From: Akebia trifoliata
Lineage: Eukaryota > Streptophyta > Magnoliopsida > Ranunculales > Lardizabalaceae
NCBI GenBank assembly: GCA_017979445.1
Contig: CM030706.1
Location: forward strand, 24,778,281 to 24,842,280
DNA length: 64,000 nucleotides
Direction: 5' to 3'
Position 1 is the stretch's first letter; every line of letters starts with the position of its first letter. Under the pieces are notes generated by a model. That model was given only the letters and a program-made list of their open reading frames with translations, had not been told where the DNA came from and did no database searches. This document shows, piece after piece, positions 11,574 to 22,265 of this stretch. A program made the translations under genes and the position numbers.

Positions 11574-11768
11574 GTCGGTTCCACCGGCACCTACCAAAGG
11601 CATTCTGTCGGTCCCACCGACAGAATGGAGCTTCTGCCACCGACGAAGCTAAACAGCGCGAGAAATTTTACACTGTTAGCAGGACCGTCGGTCCCACCGA
11701 CATATGCCGATGTGTATTATGTCGGTTCCACCGACAACATCTTGTTCCTGCCACCGACAGCCACCGAC
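11574..11768. promoter_or_regulatory. Dense cluster of GTCGGT/ACCGAC palindromes in the Tek solo LTR
   Basis: Four GTCGGT (11574, 11607, 11687, 11721) and six ACCGAC (11616, 11639, 11696, 11730, 11753, 11763) lie within 195 bp. Three form 15-bp palindromes GTCGGT-NCC-ACCGAC. ACCGAC is one form of the core bound by plant DREB/CBF factors. Whether these sites are bound is unknown. The Tek-1 LTRs have only two or three such cores at the same place. The cluster lies about 0.7-0.9 kb downstream of the TATA box. Confidence 0.6.
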
Positions 11769-13887
11769 AGACACAGTTTTGATCAGAACAGTGTTCTGAC
11801 TCTTGGCTTGAACTCTTCACACCTTATACACTATTTCTCACCCTTTATTTCATCAAAAACATTTAAGTAAATGTCCATTTACTTTAAGTTCTTTAATGAA
11901 ATTAAGGTTTTACCCCCCATTTCGGAACAATGGGAATGGTTTTAAGATCCAAATCTCAAAGGATCGAAATCCGAATTTTGGTTTCAAGAACAAAACATAA
12001 TTTTCGATATTTTCGGCAAGTTTTCAAAATGAAATAACTTTCGCATTTCTTTGAATTAGATTATAAAAACTATATGGTGTCGAATCTCATGATCGAGACT
12101 TTCATTTCGAAAAACCCGTTTTCAATTTCGAAAACTTTGAAAAAATGGAGTTTTTGACACTTAGCCAAATTTTCACCAGCTTTCTCTATTTTTAACAGCT
12201 TTGGTCCCGAGCATCGCTGGGACCTTATTTTTGAATAAACTTCGGTGGTTTTCAACGGAAAGACCAAAAGAATGACTTTGAAAGATTGAAAATGAATGGT
12301 TGATTTGAAAGGATGAAAAGTGAGAATATCGAGAGAATGGGAAAAGGGAATGAACGGTAAAATGTCAGAATCACACCCGAGGGGTGATGTCTACATTTTA
12401 CATTGTATGTTGTGTGTAGGTTGGTGAAAGGATATCCAGGTTATTAATGAAAGGGTTGCATGTTTATTTCCGATTATGTTAGCGCGTGCGCTGAGTACTG
12501 TTATTTATTTTAGGCCGGGTGGCCACGGTCTCATGGTAGGAACTGGATATCCGTTCTCAACCCAGTTCTGTTAATTTCTCTTTTATTTTAAATGAAAAAT
12601 CATATATATACGTAGCTATTTTGTGAGCTGTTAAAGGGTTTGTGAATGCCTGAAGGGATAGTGCGTCACATCATCCGGAGGGGTGCACTATCTTGGGATG
12701 TACGGTAGGGACTACCAAACTCATACGTGGTATGGGACGCGTATGAGAGTGGAGTCACAACTGGAATCCGGGTTCATTCATTTCTTATCTTTACCAGTGA
12801 ACGTGTATTGTAAAGGTGGTCGTATACGAGTTGAGTGTCATTTGGGAATTACATGCACGCCTGATAGGCATAGACGAAGATGATTAGTCAGTGATCACTA
12901 ACAATCTAGTAGTAGTCGAACGTTCTGACACATCGAAAAGAGACCCATTGCTTACGGTCACGTCAAATGGCCAGCCTGAGCCGGATAAATGGTTCCGCAA
13001 GTGTGGTAGACACGACCAGCCACAAAATCAGGAACTACGATGTTATTGGGGAATATCATGTCCTGACTGGGAGCGATCCAGTCGTGAATCCCAACTCTTT
13101 AATTCCAATACTCCACCATTTGTATTATGTATCTGTTGTTATATTTCAAATTAGAAATGAGAATCATGTCTATTATTTCAATGTTGGCAATCTTATTTGC
13201 ATAAAATGGAAAATGTATAATGAGTATGGATGATTGATGTTATGTGTAATTTTTAAACTGTTTAGTTGCTCATCCCTGGCTATATGTACCAGTTGATCGT
13301 ATTTTATCTTGTAAAACCTTGCATGTATTAAAAATATTCAGTATGCTTTATTCGATCATGCTTAGGAAGGGTTATTGGTAGGAATTGGCCGTGGACTTGC
13401 TGGGTAACTTTCGTTACTCACCCTTTCCTTCCTATTTTTTTTAGTTTCAGCACTTGCAGCTACCGAGACAGGCGTAGAGTCAGTATTTGAGGAGTATCTG
13501 GTCGATCAGATCGACGATCAGAGTTTATTGCCTGGTGAGCACTAAGGCTACATCCGTTAGAATTGCCAGTTTCATCCAGGATGTATGTAGTTTTTGGCTT
13601 GAGAGTTTAGGCCTATGTTAGAGTGAGAGTATTTTGTAAGCCTGTATATGATTAAATCTTCCGCACCCTGATCTACTTACATGTTAGATGTAATTAGTCT
13701 TCCACTGTTCATTTCCTGTATTTACAGCTTTATATACAGGTTTTGTTATAAATTGGTTTATCAGGCTTCAGTTCCGTGAAACGTTAACATAAACAGAGGA
13801 AACCATGCCGAAATTTCGAGGGCCACCTAGTACCTTGAGGTTTGGCATTGGGATTTGTGTTAGCGTTTGGCGGGGCGTCACATTATC

Positions 13888-14370
13888 CTTTGGAGTTGAT
13901 TAAGCTTCAGAAAAAATGCCCTAATTTGATAGAAAACATTGTACTAGGAATTGTTGAACTCAGTTTGAAAAAGACCGCCCCTAATGTAAAGGGGAAAACT
14001 ACATACTTTAGAAAAGGAAAATGCCCCTTGTTTTGAAGATTTGAAATCTTTGATTACCGCAAACGCAATAAAGATTTAACTTTTAACTTTACCTTTTTTA
14101 TATTGAAGATTTCGAGTCTTGCTCAAAGAAATTAGAATAAAATATTTCTTTCTGAAATTCATCATAGAATCGGTTCTTTCTCCTCATCGGTTCACTTAGG
14201 GACATGAAGTTCTTCAGATCAATCATAGATGAGATACTTGTATCCATTGAGACTATATTTGATTTAAACTGGATATTGAAACTTGATCATTCAGACTTTT
14301 AATGTTTCGGTTCGAATCGCCTTTTAGCTTTTCAACTCATTCGATTTTTTTTTGTTCTTCTAATTTTTAC
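13888..14370 (-). other. Ogre-2 3' region, middle part
   Basis: Matches 39300-39650 in Ogre-4 ('tgattaccgcaaacgcaataaag' type words, 'ggttcacttaggg'). It resumes directly after the solo LTR and its TTATC duplication. No ORF is shared between copies, so it is non-coding. Confidence 0.7.
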
Positions 14371-14686
14371 CTAGATTGCTTTTTCAAGTTTTCAAGCTAG
14401 CGAGCTTGCTCTAGCTTTTGCCTAGACTGCCTTTCCAGGTTTTCGATCTAGCAAGTTTTCTTTAATTTTTTTGTTTGTTCTGATTGTTGCCAAAGTCGTT
14501 AATTTAGATTTTTGACCTTGCGAGCTTGCCTTAATTTTTGCCTAAGTCGTCATTTTCGGGTTTTCCACTTAGCAGGCTTTTTCTTCTTCGCTCTAATTGT
14601 TGTCAAGACCGTCCTTTCAGATTTTTTACCTTGCGAGCTTGCCTTAATTTTTTTGCCTAAGTCGCCCTTTCGGATTTTCAACTTAG
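14371..14686 (-). repeat. Array of imperfect stem-loops in the Ogre-2 3' region
   Basis: Six units, about 50-75 bp apart, each place a short stem around a conserved loop of 'cctttccaggtttt' type. Examples are CTAGATTG/CAAGCTAG (14371-14378, 14393-14400), CTAAGTCG/CCACTTAG (14542-14549, 14565-14572) and CTAAGTCG/CAACTTAG (14657-14664, 14679-14686). In the last, the single C.A mismatch on the plus strand becomes a G.U pair in the element's sense (minus) RNA. Related arrays are at 23184-23353 and 39654-39785. Confidence 0.6.
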
Positions 14687-14939
14687 CAGGTCCCATTTTT
14701 CTTTTTCTTCCCTTTTCTGAACTTCTAGAATTACTATCTGATCATGTTTTGCTATCATCTTTGATTTTTCGCATGGTATTTAGGAGGATTTTTATGGGTA
14801 GGCTTAGGACTGGACATAAAAAGAAAGGAATTTTGAGGTTTAAAACCTGAATGCCCCTTGTGTGGTATTTTTTTTTTTTTGAATTTTCTTCCCCATTTTT
14901 GACAATATTTATTTTTTAAAATTTTATTTGTGAAATTTT

Positions 14940-15190
14940 TTTTATATTTTGATGTGGTCGGGCCTGAAGTAACTTTTCAAGTTGCCTACGTACTCCAAAA
15001 TTTTGGGATCAGACCAAAACGTAGTTCGGATTTTCCCTCTCCTAGGTTGGGCGATCAGGCTGAGAAAGAAAAATGTTTTTTTTCAAAAAGGTTGCCAAGG
15101 GCTGAAAAAGGAGATGTTGAAATGGGTAGTAGGAAATTGATTCTGTCGAAGGTGGCCTTCTTAAATGTAGTACCGCTTGATCTGGTAAAG
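14940..15190 (-). other. Conserved segment between integrase and 3' UTR (Ogre-2)
   Basis: Contains 'gatgtggtcgggcctgaagt' followed by 'gttgcctacgta' and 'gggatcagaccaaaac', also at 40455-40560 (Ogre-4) and, inverted, at 22690-22830 (Ogre-3). It follows the end of integrase in the element's sense. No common reading frame was found. Confidence 0.7.
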
Positions 15191-15975
15191 GTTGGTTGAC
15201 TCTGATACTTCGATTCTATCATGGTCTTGAAGTCTGATAGTTTTTCTAGGTAATATTTTTTGAGGATGAACGGGCCTGCCCAATTAGGTTTGAACTTCCC
15301 TCTAGGGTTAAAAATAGGTACTTGATTGTCTTTAAAATCAAATGATTTTCCAAAGTAGTATTTTCTTACTGATAGATGAATCTCTCTAATTAAGTTCTGA
15401 CTTCCTCCTATGGTCGAGGAGGAGTTCTTAGTTTTCGTTAAAGTCTAACGGTTAAATCCTTGACTTGTAAGTAGCGAACTTTAACCTTTTTGTCAAATGT
15501 GCGAGTGATTCTTCTTTAATAAGTTTGCATCCTAAGTTATTTTTTTTCAATCATGTTTAGCTTTTCGTATCCAATGACGAGCCTAGTTTGTTTCTAGCAA
15601 TTGACTTTCCATCAAGACCTTGAGATACGAGATTTCTATTTCAATTGGCAAAATTACTTCCATGCTATACTAAGGAGCATGAAGTAGCTCCAATGAAAGA
15701 TCGAATTGAAGTTCGATATGCCTATAGCGCAAACGACAATTTCTCTGACCAATCCCGATGTGATTGACACATTTTCTTGATGATTGTTTTGAGATTTTTT
15801 TATTGACCGCCTCAACCTTTCTATTAGTTTGAGAACAGTAGGGAGATGATGTCAGATCTTGAACTTTGAACGTAGAGTAATAATCTTGACTTTGAAGTGT
15901 GACCCATGATCAGATATCAATTCCAAAGGTACCCTGTATCGACTTTATGATAGAAGCAGTGAGGACAACATTGAT
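15190..15975 (-). pseudogene. Ogre-2 integrase C-terminal remnant
   Basis: Minus-strand translation in shifting frames gives fragments that align with 40640-41390 of Ogre-4. One is near 15250-15340, where an 'ENRAPIFDPRGKFK'-type strand is expected; others are the arm near 15650-15760 and the region upstream of it. The match ends at about 15975, just upstream of the catalytic core. There the words 'gcagtgaggacaaca' are joined to RT leader sequence ('gctttgtaac'). The catalytic Asp residues are lost, so it is non-functional. Confidence 0.65.
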
Positions 15976-16200
15976 ACGCTTTGTAACATCTTCTTTGCTC
16001 TCATTGGTATTTTCATTTCATCAAGCGACTATTTATTCCATGTTGGACAACACCCAACCTTAGACCTAACATATCCTCATAGGGTCACGCGAACAAGTCT
16101 TTTAAAATTTTTGAGAAAATTCATTATCCCATTGTGTTCCTCTAAGGATAGGATGGTTTTTATTTGAATTTCTTAAGAATTTTTTTTCTAAGGTCAATGA
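15976..16200 (-). pseudogene. Ogre-2 leader of reverse transcriptase
   Basis: Matches 52455-52720 of Ogre-4, which encodes the stretch just before the RT fingers ('DLLRKFKDVFAWSYEDMPG'). Here 'catatcctcatagggtcacgcgaacaa' and 'ttcctctaaggataggatgg' keep the DNA match, but the frame is broken. It sits next to the integrase remnant, so about 2.8 kb of RT, RNase H and integrase (in Ogre-4 terms, without Tek-1) is deleted. Confidence 0.65.
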
Positions 16201-16612
16201 CTTGAAGGTTGAGCCCAACTATTATTTTCTCGTTCAAGAAAAAAATCTATCCTTGAAGTCAGATTATTATTTAATTTGTTAATGTGCTCGAGGTATGCAA
16301 AATTTTTGTTTATTCAATTGAATTCAGATGGGGCGTCTAACGCCATTGCAAACTCGTCAAACTAACTTGACTCAACAGAGATAAAAAAAAATGACAGACT
16401 TGATTGCTGAATTGATAAAAAAAAACTGGACTCAAGACTAAAAAACTAGAGACAATTACCCACAACGGGCTTGATTACAGATTGAGAACTTAAGACATCG
16501 TTTCCAAGCAAAAGGACTGAGTTTTCTTCTTCAAATTATTTGCCTTGTTTAGACTTATTTCTTCTCCCTTAGCCAAGGTTGAATTTGGTGGCGAGAACCT
16601 TATTAGGGACCA
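16201..16612 (-). other. Ogre-2 gap between gag and RT
   Basis: Resembles 1-300 of Ogre-1 and occupies the place of 52761-53321 of Ogre-4. It is rich in 'cttgactcaa' words. The protease part seen in Ogre-4 (53322 to about 54600) is missing, so gag runs almost directly into this gap. Confidence 0.6.
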
Positions 16613-17536
16613 TCACTCTAGTAAAAGGGGGGTTGGTGGCTTATGATTGACTGAGTAAATGAGAAAGACTAGGTCAAACGAGAGTTGAGTGTTGGATACC
16701 ATGTTCAAAGTCTGAGGAGGTTGGTAAGTGGTTAGAGGGTTGCTAGTAACATTTGACTGGTTAGGGGTGGGGACCGTAACCTTTTTGGCGTTAATGAGAT
16801 CTTGAACTGTATGACAAAGGACGATGCAACGATCAGTAGGATGACCAGGATTTTGGTGAAACTCACAAAATAGGTTGGGATTGTGAGAAGTGGGGAACGG
16901 GTTTGGTAAAGGTCGAGGTTGAAGAGGTGTAATGAGCCATTTACTTAATAGTTTCTGAAAGACAAGGCTCAAAGACATCCCAAGAACAGTGAATTTTCTA
17001 CGCGGTCGAGGTTGACCATGGTTAACTTGGTTAGTAGACAGGGTGGTAGATTGGATAGGGGTAGCAAATGTATTGGTTACATAGGCATGGTTAGTACTAG
17101 ACTTGAAATTGGTGAATGGCTTTTTGAGCTTATCGTCAGAAGGATTAGAAAGGACTCCAGAAGTAAAGACATCTTCCAGTTGGCTACCGTCTTGCAACGG
17201 AGACTCGAATATAGGAAGGTATTGGGAGTCTAGATGTCGAGCATACCCTTGCGAGAGATTTTTTAAGATAATAGTCACTTATTTTTTCTCTGAAGGTCTA
17301 TCTCACATTTGTGCAGTCTTGGCCCTCTAGCGACCAATGAAATCAGTAAACGTTTCCCCATTCTTCTATTTAGTTGACTCCAGATCCCTTCTTGAAGTTT
17401 CAATCTCGGTATTGTACTTATACTGATGCTAGAAAGCTTTTGACATTTTCTCCCATATACCTACTGTAGTTGGATTTTGAGACATCAACCATCGTAAAGC
17501 TGATCATGATAGAATCCGTTGAAATAGCAATGTCAT
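16613..17536 (-). pseudogene. Ogre-2 gag, C-terminal part
   Basis: The open part 16613-17278 (221 residues) reads 'IILKNLSQGYARHL', 'LEDVFTSGVLSNPSDDK' and the zinc-knuckle-like 'CEFHQNPGHPTDRC' (C-x2-H-x4-H-x4-C) followed by 'VQDLINAKKV'. This is the Tat-type gag wording. Upstream, 17279-17536 continues the capsid region in broken frames up to the Ogre-3 insertion. The N-terminal half is at 26591-27045. It is cut in two by Ogre-3 and also frameshifted. Confidence 0.88.
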
Positions 17537-19037
17537 TGTAGACACCCCATTTTTGTATTCGCCTGATTAATCAACTCATCGATCCGATCGCAACGATTCT
17601 TAATGATGGATGGTTATTCCAAATACTCTATTTGTTAACAGATATGTTTTAGAAATTCGGATGAGGTATCTCAAGCTAACAAAATTGTAGAAACCACACA
17701 ACGCTAGGAAAATATGACCCCCATAACATAGAAATCATCATTTTTCAAACAAAAAGAAGCATACGATAAAAATCACTAAAAATGATCAAATTACCAAAAT
17801 ACCCCTAACCTCAGAACATCCTTAGAGTCTACATTACGCTTAGGAAAACCCTTTCAAACATATAAAATAATAAAATTGAAACCAAATAAACCATTTTGCC
17901 AATTTTGACAAAATTTGACAAAATTATAAAAATGCCCCTTATGAAGCTCACGACCATTTCGCACAAAAAATTAAACCAATATTTTCATTGAATTCCTTAC
18001 GAAAAATCAATTCCGAAACATTGAAAAATGACTTAAAACGCGAAAAGTCCTCTCTAAGGGTAAAACGATAATTTCACAATTTTAATAATTAAAAATTAAA
18101 ATATTAATTAATGTAAAGTGAAATCCTAATTAAATTTTTAAGTCAATCAAGTAAGACTCAAGTCAAAATCCTAAAGTCAAGTCAATCAAGTGAGACTAAA
18201 AGTCAAAACCCTAAAAGAGTTCTAATTAAACTCTAAAACTATCTAAAGTAATTCTAATTAAACACTAAGTCTATTTAAAAGAATTCTAATTAAACTATAA
18301 AATTATCTACTGTAATTGTAATTAAATATTGACTTTATTTAAAAATCATTTTAATTAAACACTAACTTTATCTAAAATAATTCTAATTAAATACTAATTC
18401 TATTTAAAAAATACTTTAAAAAATCTATAAATAAGGGTCCCTACAATCTATTTTAGTATCAAAAAGAAAATCCTAGAAAAAGTAGGTGAAAAAGCCTATC
18501 TAACTTTCCCAAAACTAATTTTGAAATCCTAACTCCTTACCTAACATCCATACCCCAAATTTTATTCAAAAAACACCTAAAACTCTTCCGAAACACCCAA
18601 AAAATTCATAAAAAATCAGAAAACTCATAGATCTAAGAAGAAGATACATCAACTTGGAAATCAGAATCAGATCTGGTGACTGGAGAATATTAAGGAAATA
18701 CATAAGAGGATACTCTCCGTTGTTGCTGAGGGAATAGTTGTAATCGGCAAGGTAACTTTCTTTATTTTTTTTTATATTATTATTTATTATTTTTGATCTT
18801 TTAAAAATATAGTTTTATTTGGGAAAAGTAGAGACCGGCGTTTACCGGGTGGGGTTGGTGCCTAACACTTTCCAACCCCATAACGTGATCCCTGGACCCG
18901 TATTTTTTTCGTAGATTAGTGTTATTTACCTTTTAGAGTCAATGTTTAGTTCCTAGAACGTAATAACTAGGTGGCGGCTCCCAAACCTCAAAAGTCAAAA
19001 GTGGATTCGCACACCCTGTGGATAAAGGACGCTTTCA
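17537..19037 (+). repeat. 5' LTR of Ogre-3 (1501 bp)
   Basis: TGTAGACACC...CGCTTTCA, next to the primer site. Compared by eye with 25090-26590, roughly one base in ten differs over the first 200 bp, so the insertion is not recent. It holds a TATA box at 18426-18433 and an AT-rich array of 'attctaattaaacactaac' units at 18200-18420. Confidence 0.95.
18426..18433 (+). promoter_or_regulatory. LTR TATA box (Ogre-3)
   Basis: TATAAATA followed by AGGGTCC, in the same context as in the other Ogre LTRs. Confidence 0.65.
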
Positions 19038-19038
19038 G

Positions 19039-19056
19039 TGACGACTCCGCTGGGGA
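19039..19056 (+). other. Primer binding site of Ogre-3
   Basis: TGACGACTCCGCTGGGGA, one base after the LTR end. It matches the other sites except for one base in the TGGCGACTCC part. Confidence 0.8.
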
Positions 19057-19539
19057 TTATTGAGGATCAAATTTGAAAAGTCCCAAGTATGAGAGCATTG
19101 CTAAATGGATCAAGTTTTTATTTTATTTTATTTTGATTTATTTTTTTAGTTCGTTTGGCTTGATTGTAGATCAGTTGTTTGATTTTTGAGTATTTTAGTT
19201 TGTTTGTTTGCTATAAGATTCAATCAAGGGTCACTTGTGATGATCCTAAATAATTCAAGATTTCAAAGATTAATAATAAAATGATGGAATGATGGTGGTT
19301 AGGATGAGAAGAATGTTTTTCTTTAAAAAAAATAGTTCTTAAACATGGTGCTCCGATAGTGAAAATATTTTTTTCCTCTTTCTATCTTCTTCTCCATATG
19401 TGTGTTGAAATGGACAGCAAAGAGAGACACTTCTCTCTTTATCTCTCTATCGACTCTTGTTAATGGCGATTTTGAGAATTCTAATTTTGATTTTAATAAT
19501 CTTAACAATGGCGTCGAAGCATCTCATAAGGTTTACCTA

Positions 19540-20140
19540 GAATCTCAATCTGTAAATCTAGAATTGTTACTAAATGAAGGTTGGGATAGTAATGTTAAAA
19601 TATTTTTACAGAATATTCTAGTGAGAAATAAGTCTGTGCACCTATTAATAAAATGTAGATCTTATCAAGTAGATTAATTTAGAACCTGAATTCACTCAAT
19701 TTCGTTATCGGGAGCCTTGGATATCATCGATGCAATTTTGGATTAATCTGTAAATCTGGAATTATTGCTGAATGAAGGTTGGGACAGCAATGTTAAAACG
19801 TTTTTATAGAATATTCTAGTGAGAATTAATTCTGGGTACCTTTCAATAAAACGTAGATCTCATCAAGTAGATTAATTAAGAACCTAAATTCACTCAATTT
19901 CATTATTAGGAGCCTTGGATATCATCGATGAAAGTTTGGATTAATCTGTAAATCTGGAATTGTTGCTGAATGAAGGTTGGGATAGTAATGTTAAAACATT
20001 TTTATAGAACATTCTTTTCAGAATTAGGTCTGAGTACCGATTAATAAAATATAGATCACTTCGAGTAGATTAATTTAGAACCTGAATTCACTCGATTTTG
20101 TTATCGGAAGCCTTAGATATCATTGATGCAAGTTCAAATT
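19540..20140 (+). repeat. Three tandem copies of a 198-bp repeat
   Basis: The word 'tctgtaaatct' recurs at 19549, 19747 and 19945, giving a period of 198 bp. Each unit has 'gaatgaaggttgggatagta' and 'cgtagatct(c/t)atcaagtag'. It is homologous to 2300-2870 in Ogre-1 in the opposite orientation. The 91-residue frame at 19402-19677 is a chance ORF across it. Confidence 0.88.
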
Positions 20141-20499
20141 GTATTTTCCTAATTCATAGAAAATTCAAAGTTATCTAGTGTTAGCACAATTAATGTTCCT
20201 AATTTAATTGATGAGAGCGAGCTCATTTGGCACTAGGATCTTTCTCTTTGATTTTCTTTTGGGATGTGTTTCTCATTTTTTTATAATTTAAAAACAAAAA
20301 AAAAAAATTTAAAAAAAAAAATTAAAAATTAAAAAAAACAAATATTTTTTTTTTGTGCCTATCTCAATATTGGATCTGATTGATTATTCCTTGTGCTATA
20401 CTGATTACTTGCTTATCTGACATGCCATGATCTTGATTGATATGTGCATGCCTTGGTCTTAATTTTTGATGCTATGGGATATCCATATTTTGTGGTTTG

Positions 20500-21310
20500 A
20501 TATGGCCCACGGATCCATTTGTTCGGAAAAGGCCCCAGGCACACCCCAACCTGTTTTGCACACACCAATAGCATGTTTACTGTTTTTTACGGTTGCATGT
20601 CCCTAATAGCCAACGTGGCACTAGTGCGTGGTCCGGCCTCTTCGAAGATGCGACGTCATTCATGAAAATCACAATTCTAGTCACGTACCTTAGGGTATAT
20701 TAAATTAGGGCATCAATACCGTCTGATTAGGTGACTCTGAAAGGTATATCGATGCACCCAGGTTGGAATGACCTGAGCCTTTGACCTATTGTAACTCGCA
20801 CGGTCACATGTCCCGATTGCCAACGTAGTACTATTACGTGGTTGGTCCCCTCGTGGGATGCCAAACCATTTATGAAAGCTATAACACGCTAGACTTGTAC
20901 CCATAGGTATATCAAAGATAATCCAAGTACATCAATTGCACTTCTTGGTCAAAACCAGTGCTTAAGCGAGATCCTGCCCCGCTGTACCCGACTGTACGAG
21001 AGGGATAGACTACGGTTATTCTAGACGAGTGGTATTTAAGTGGGCCCTTACTCAGTATCGTGTACTACCTCTCAACTGGGGATCAAACTAGCTGTTTTTG
21101 ACTTCAGAGAAGTGAGTTGAAGTTTTAGATTATCACCTATACGGTATATCAAACCAAGTCACCAAGTACCGTCTGATTGAGTACACTCGAGAGGTATATA
21201 GGTGCACTTAGGCAAAGGTGGTCAGATAAATTGTATTACATGTAGTAAACCTAGAGTTTATGAACCTTCCTATAGGTCACGACCCGAACCGACTATGGGT
21301 GTTCCCGGGT
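20500..21310 (+). repeat. Conserved Ogre 5' non-coding block, copy 2
   Basis: Matches 1070-1860 in reverse. Within the block a module repeats in degenerate form: 'taccgtctgatt(a/g)(g/a)gt' followed by 'aggtatat' and 'gtgcac/atgcacc' occurs at 20718-20760 and again at 21168-21210. 'ggtatatcaaa' also recurs near 20910 and 21145. The block is GC-richer than its surroundings. No shared reading frame. Confidence 0.75.
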
Positions 21311-22129
21311 TGCTCTAATCAATCAAACCAACGGTTAAGTGGGCGGATCGATTCAGACCGTTCAAACTAGACCCGTAATATCGGTTCGACCCAATGTGTT
21401 AAATGTAAATCAATTGGCCCAATAAACAAATAAATGAAACTGATCAACACCAAACCGGTTGGACTAATTGGTTTTACGTTCAAAGATTCAGACCATTTTA
21501 TATCAAATAAATGCGATCCTAGGGTCAAATTATTTTGTCTGATCAAAGGCTCAATCCTAATCTGGGGTAAACCCATTTCTAACATTTATCACCTTCTTGG
21601 TCACTATAGACTTATAGTACATTTGGATTTAATATTTCCCAGGACTTGGGCTAATTTTAAAATTTTAATCATGTGGTTAAGAGTCAAACCTTCAGAATCA
21701 ATTGTTAATCTTGGTGTACTGCCGCTCAAGTAAGAATTGTTCCCAACCGTTTTAAACCTCCATTTATACCATTTTGAGTCTATTAAAAGAGTCATCTAGG
21801 CAAAGTACTAATGTTATGTCCAAGAAGTCTACCCTTGCACCATAGTATTATGTCCATCTGCCCATAAGGATCTCCCCACTTTGTAGATAACCATCCCTAA
21901 ATTTTCTTTTAATTTCAGTACAATTTTCGTCAGACTTTTCAGTTACTTTAGTCTCTCTTTAATTTTTGAGTTTTAGTCGAGTTTATCAGTTTATGTTTTT
22001 TTAATTCTAATAGAATAAAGAAGCTTCAGATTATCATGCGTGTAATAATGATTTGAGCATAATATCTAACATGAGAATTGACTTAGAGCACACTAATCAA
22101 ACTTAATAAATATTAGAATTAAAGAGTAC
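21311..22129 (+). other. Ogre-3 interior without recognisable genes
   Basis: Bases 21311-21600 resemble 27330-27600 of Ogre-2 inverted ('accaaaccggttgg', 'aatatcggttcgaccca'). The rest shows nothing I can name. Frames of 72 and 99 residues here overlap on opposite strands and look random. Gag and ORF1 would be expected here in a complete element but are absent. Confidence 0.5.
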
Positions 22130-22265
22130 ACTCAAGAAGTGCAAATTGGTGATACATTATCCTTAGGGGACCATGAGATAATAATAAACTTATTTGAGAA
22201 ATTCAACAATGTTCTGCATGGTCTCATCAGAATAGATTGCACCAAAATAAATCGAGACATAAAGT
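22130..22265 (+). pseudogene. Ogre-3 reverse transcriptase leader remnant
   Basis: Plus-strand translation gives 'VQIGDTLSLGDHEIII' and 'NLFEKFNNVLHGL'-like wording, matching 'EIWIGITLSSDERKGII' and 'DLLRKFKDVFAWSYED' from Ogre-4 (52513-52740). The downstream RT fingers and palm are not found. It is the only pol trace in Ogre-3. Confidence 0.6.

Larger units (their letters stand above)
10432..13882 (+). mobile_element. Solo LTR of the Tek family (3451 bp)
   Basis: It starts TGTAACACCCCGG and ends GGGGCGTCACA, matching over its length the two LTRs of Tek-1 (43618-46730 and 49403-52457). It is flanked by TTATC at 10427-10431 and 13883-13887, a perfect target duplication, with no internal region. 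It is therefore a solo LTR left by recombination between two LTRs. It lies in the Ogre-2 3' UTR and is longer than the Tek-1 LTRs, partly because of extra GTCGGT/ACCGAC motifs near 11600-11770. Confidence 0.93.

Noticed and set aside
11145..11603. 152-residue minus-strand ORF in the Tek solo LTR
   Set aside because: The same position in the two Tek-1 LTRs is interrupted (only short frames), so the frame is not conserved. It runs antisense to the LTR transcript and partly over the palindrome cluster.
12683..13233. Plus-strand ORFs of 66, 87 and 88 residues in the second half of the solo LTR
   Set aside because: The homologous stretches at 45540-46080 and 51330-51900 do not keep these frames, and two of the ORFs overlap each other in different frames.
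14512..14850. 112-residue plus-strand ORF with hydrophobic stretches, possible small membrane protein
   Set aside because: It is antisense to the element, lies over the stem-loop array, and its hydrophobic runs come from T-rich loops. The same array in Ogre-4 does not keep the frame.
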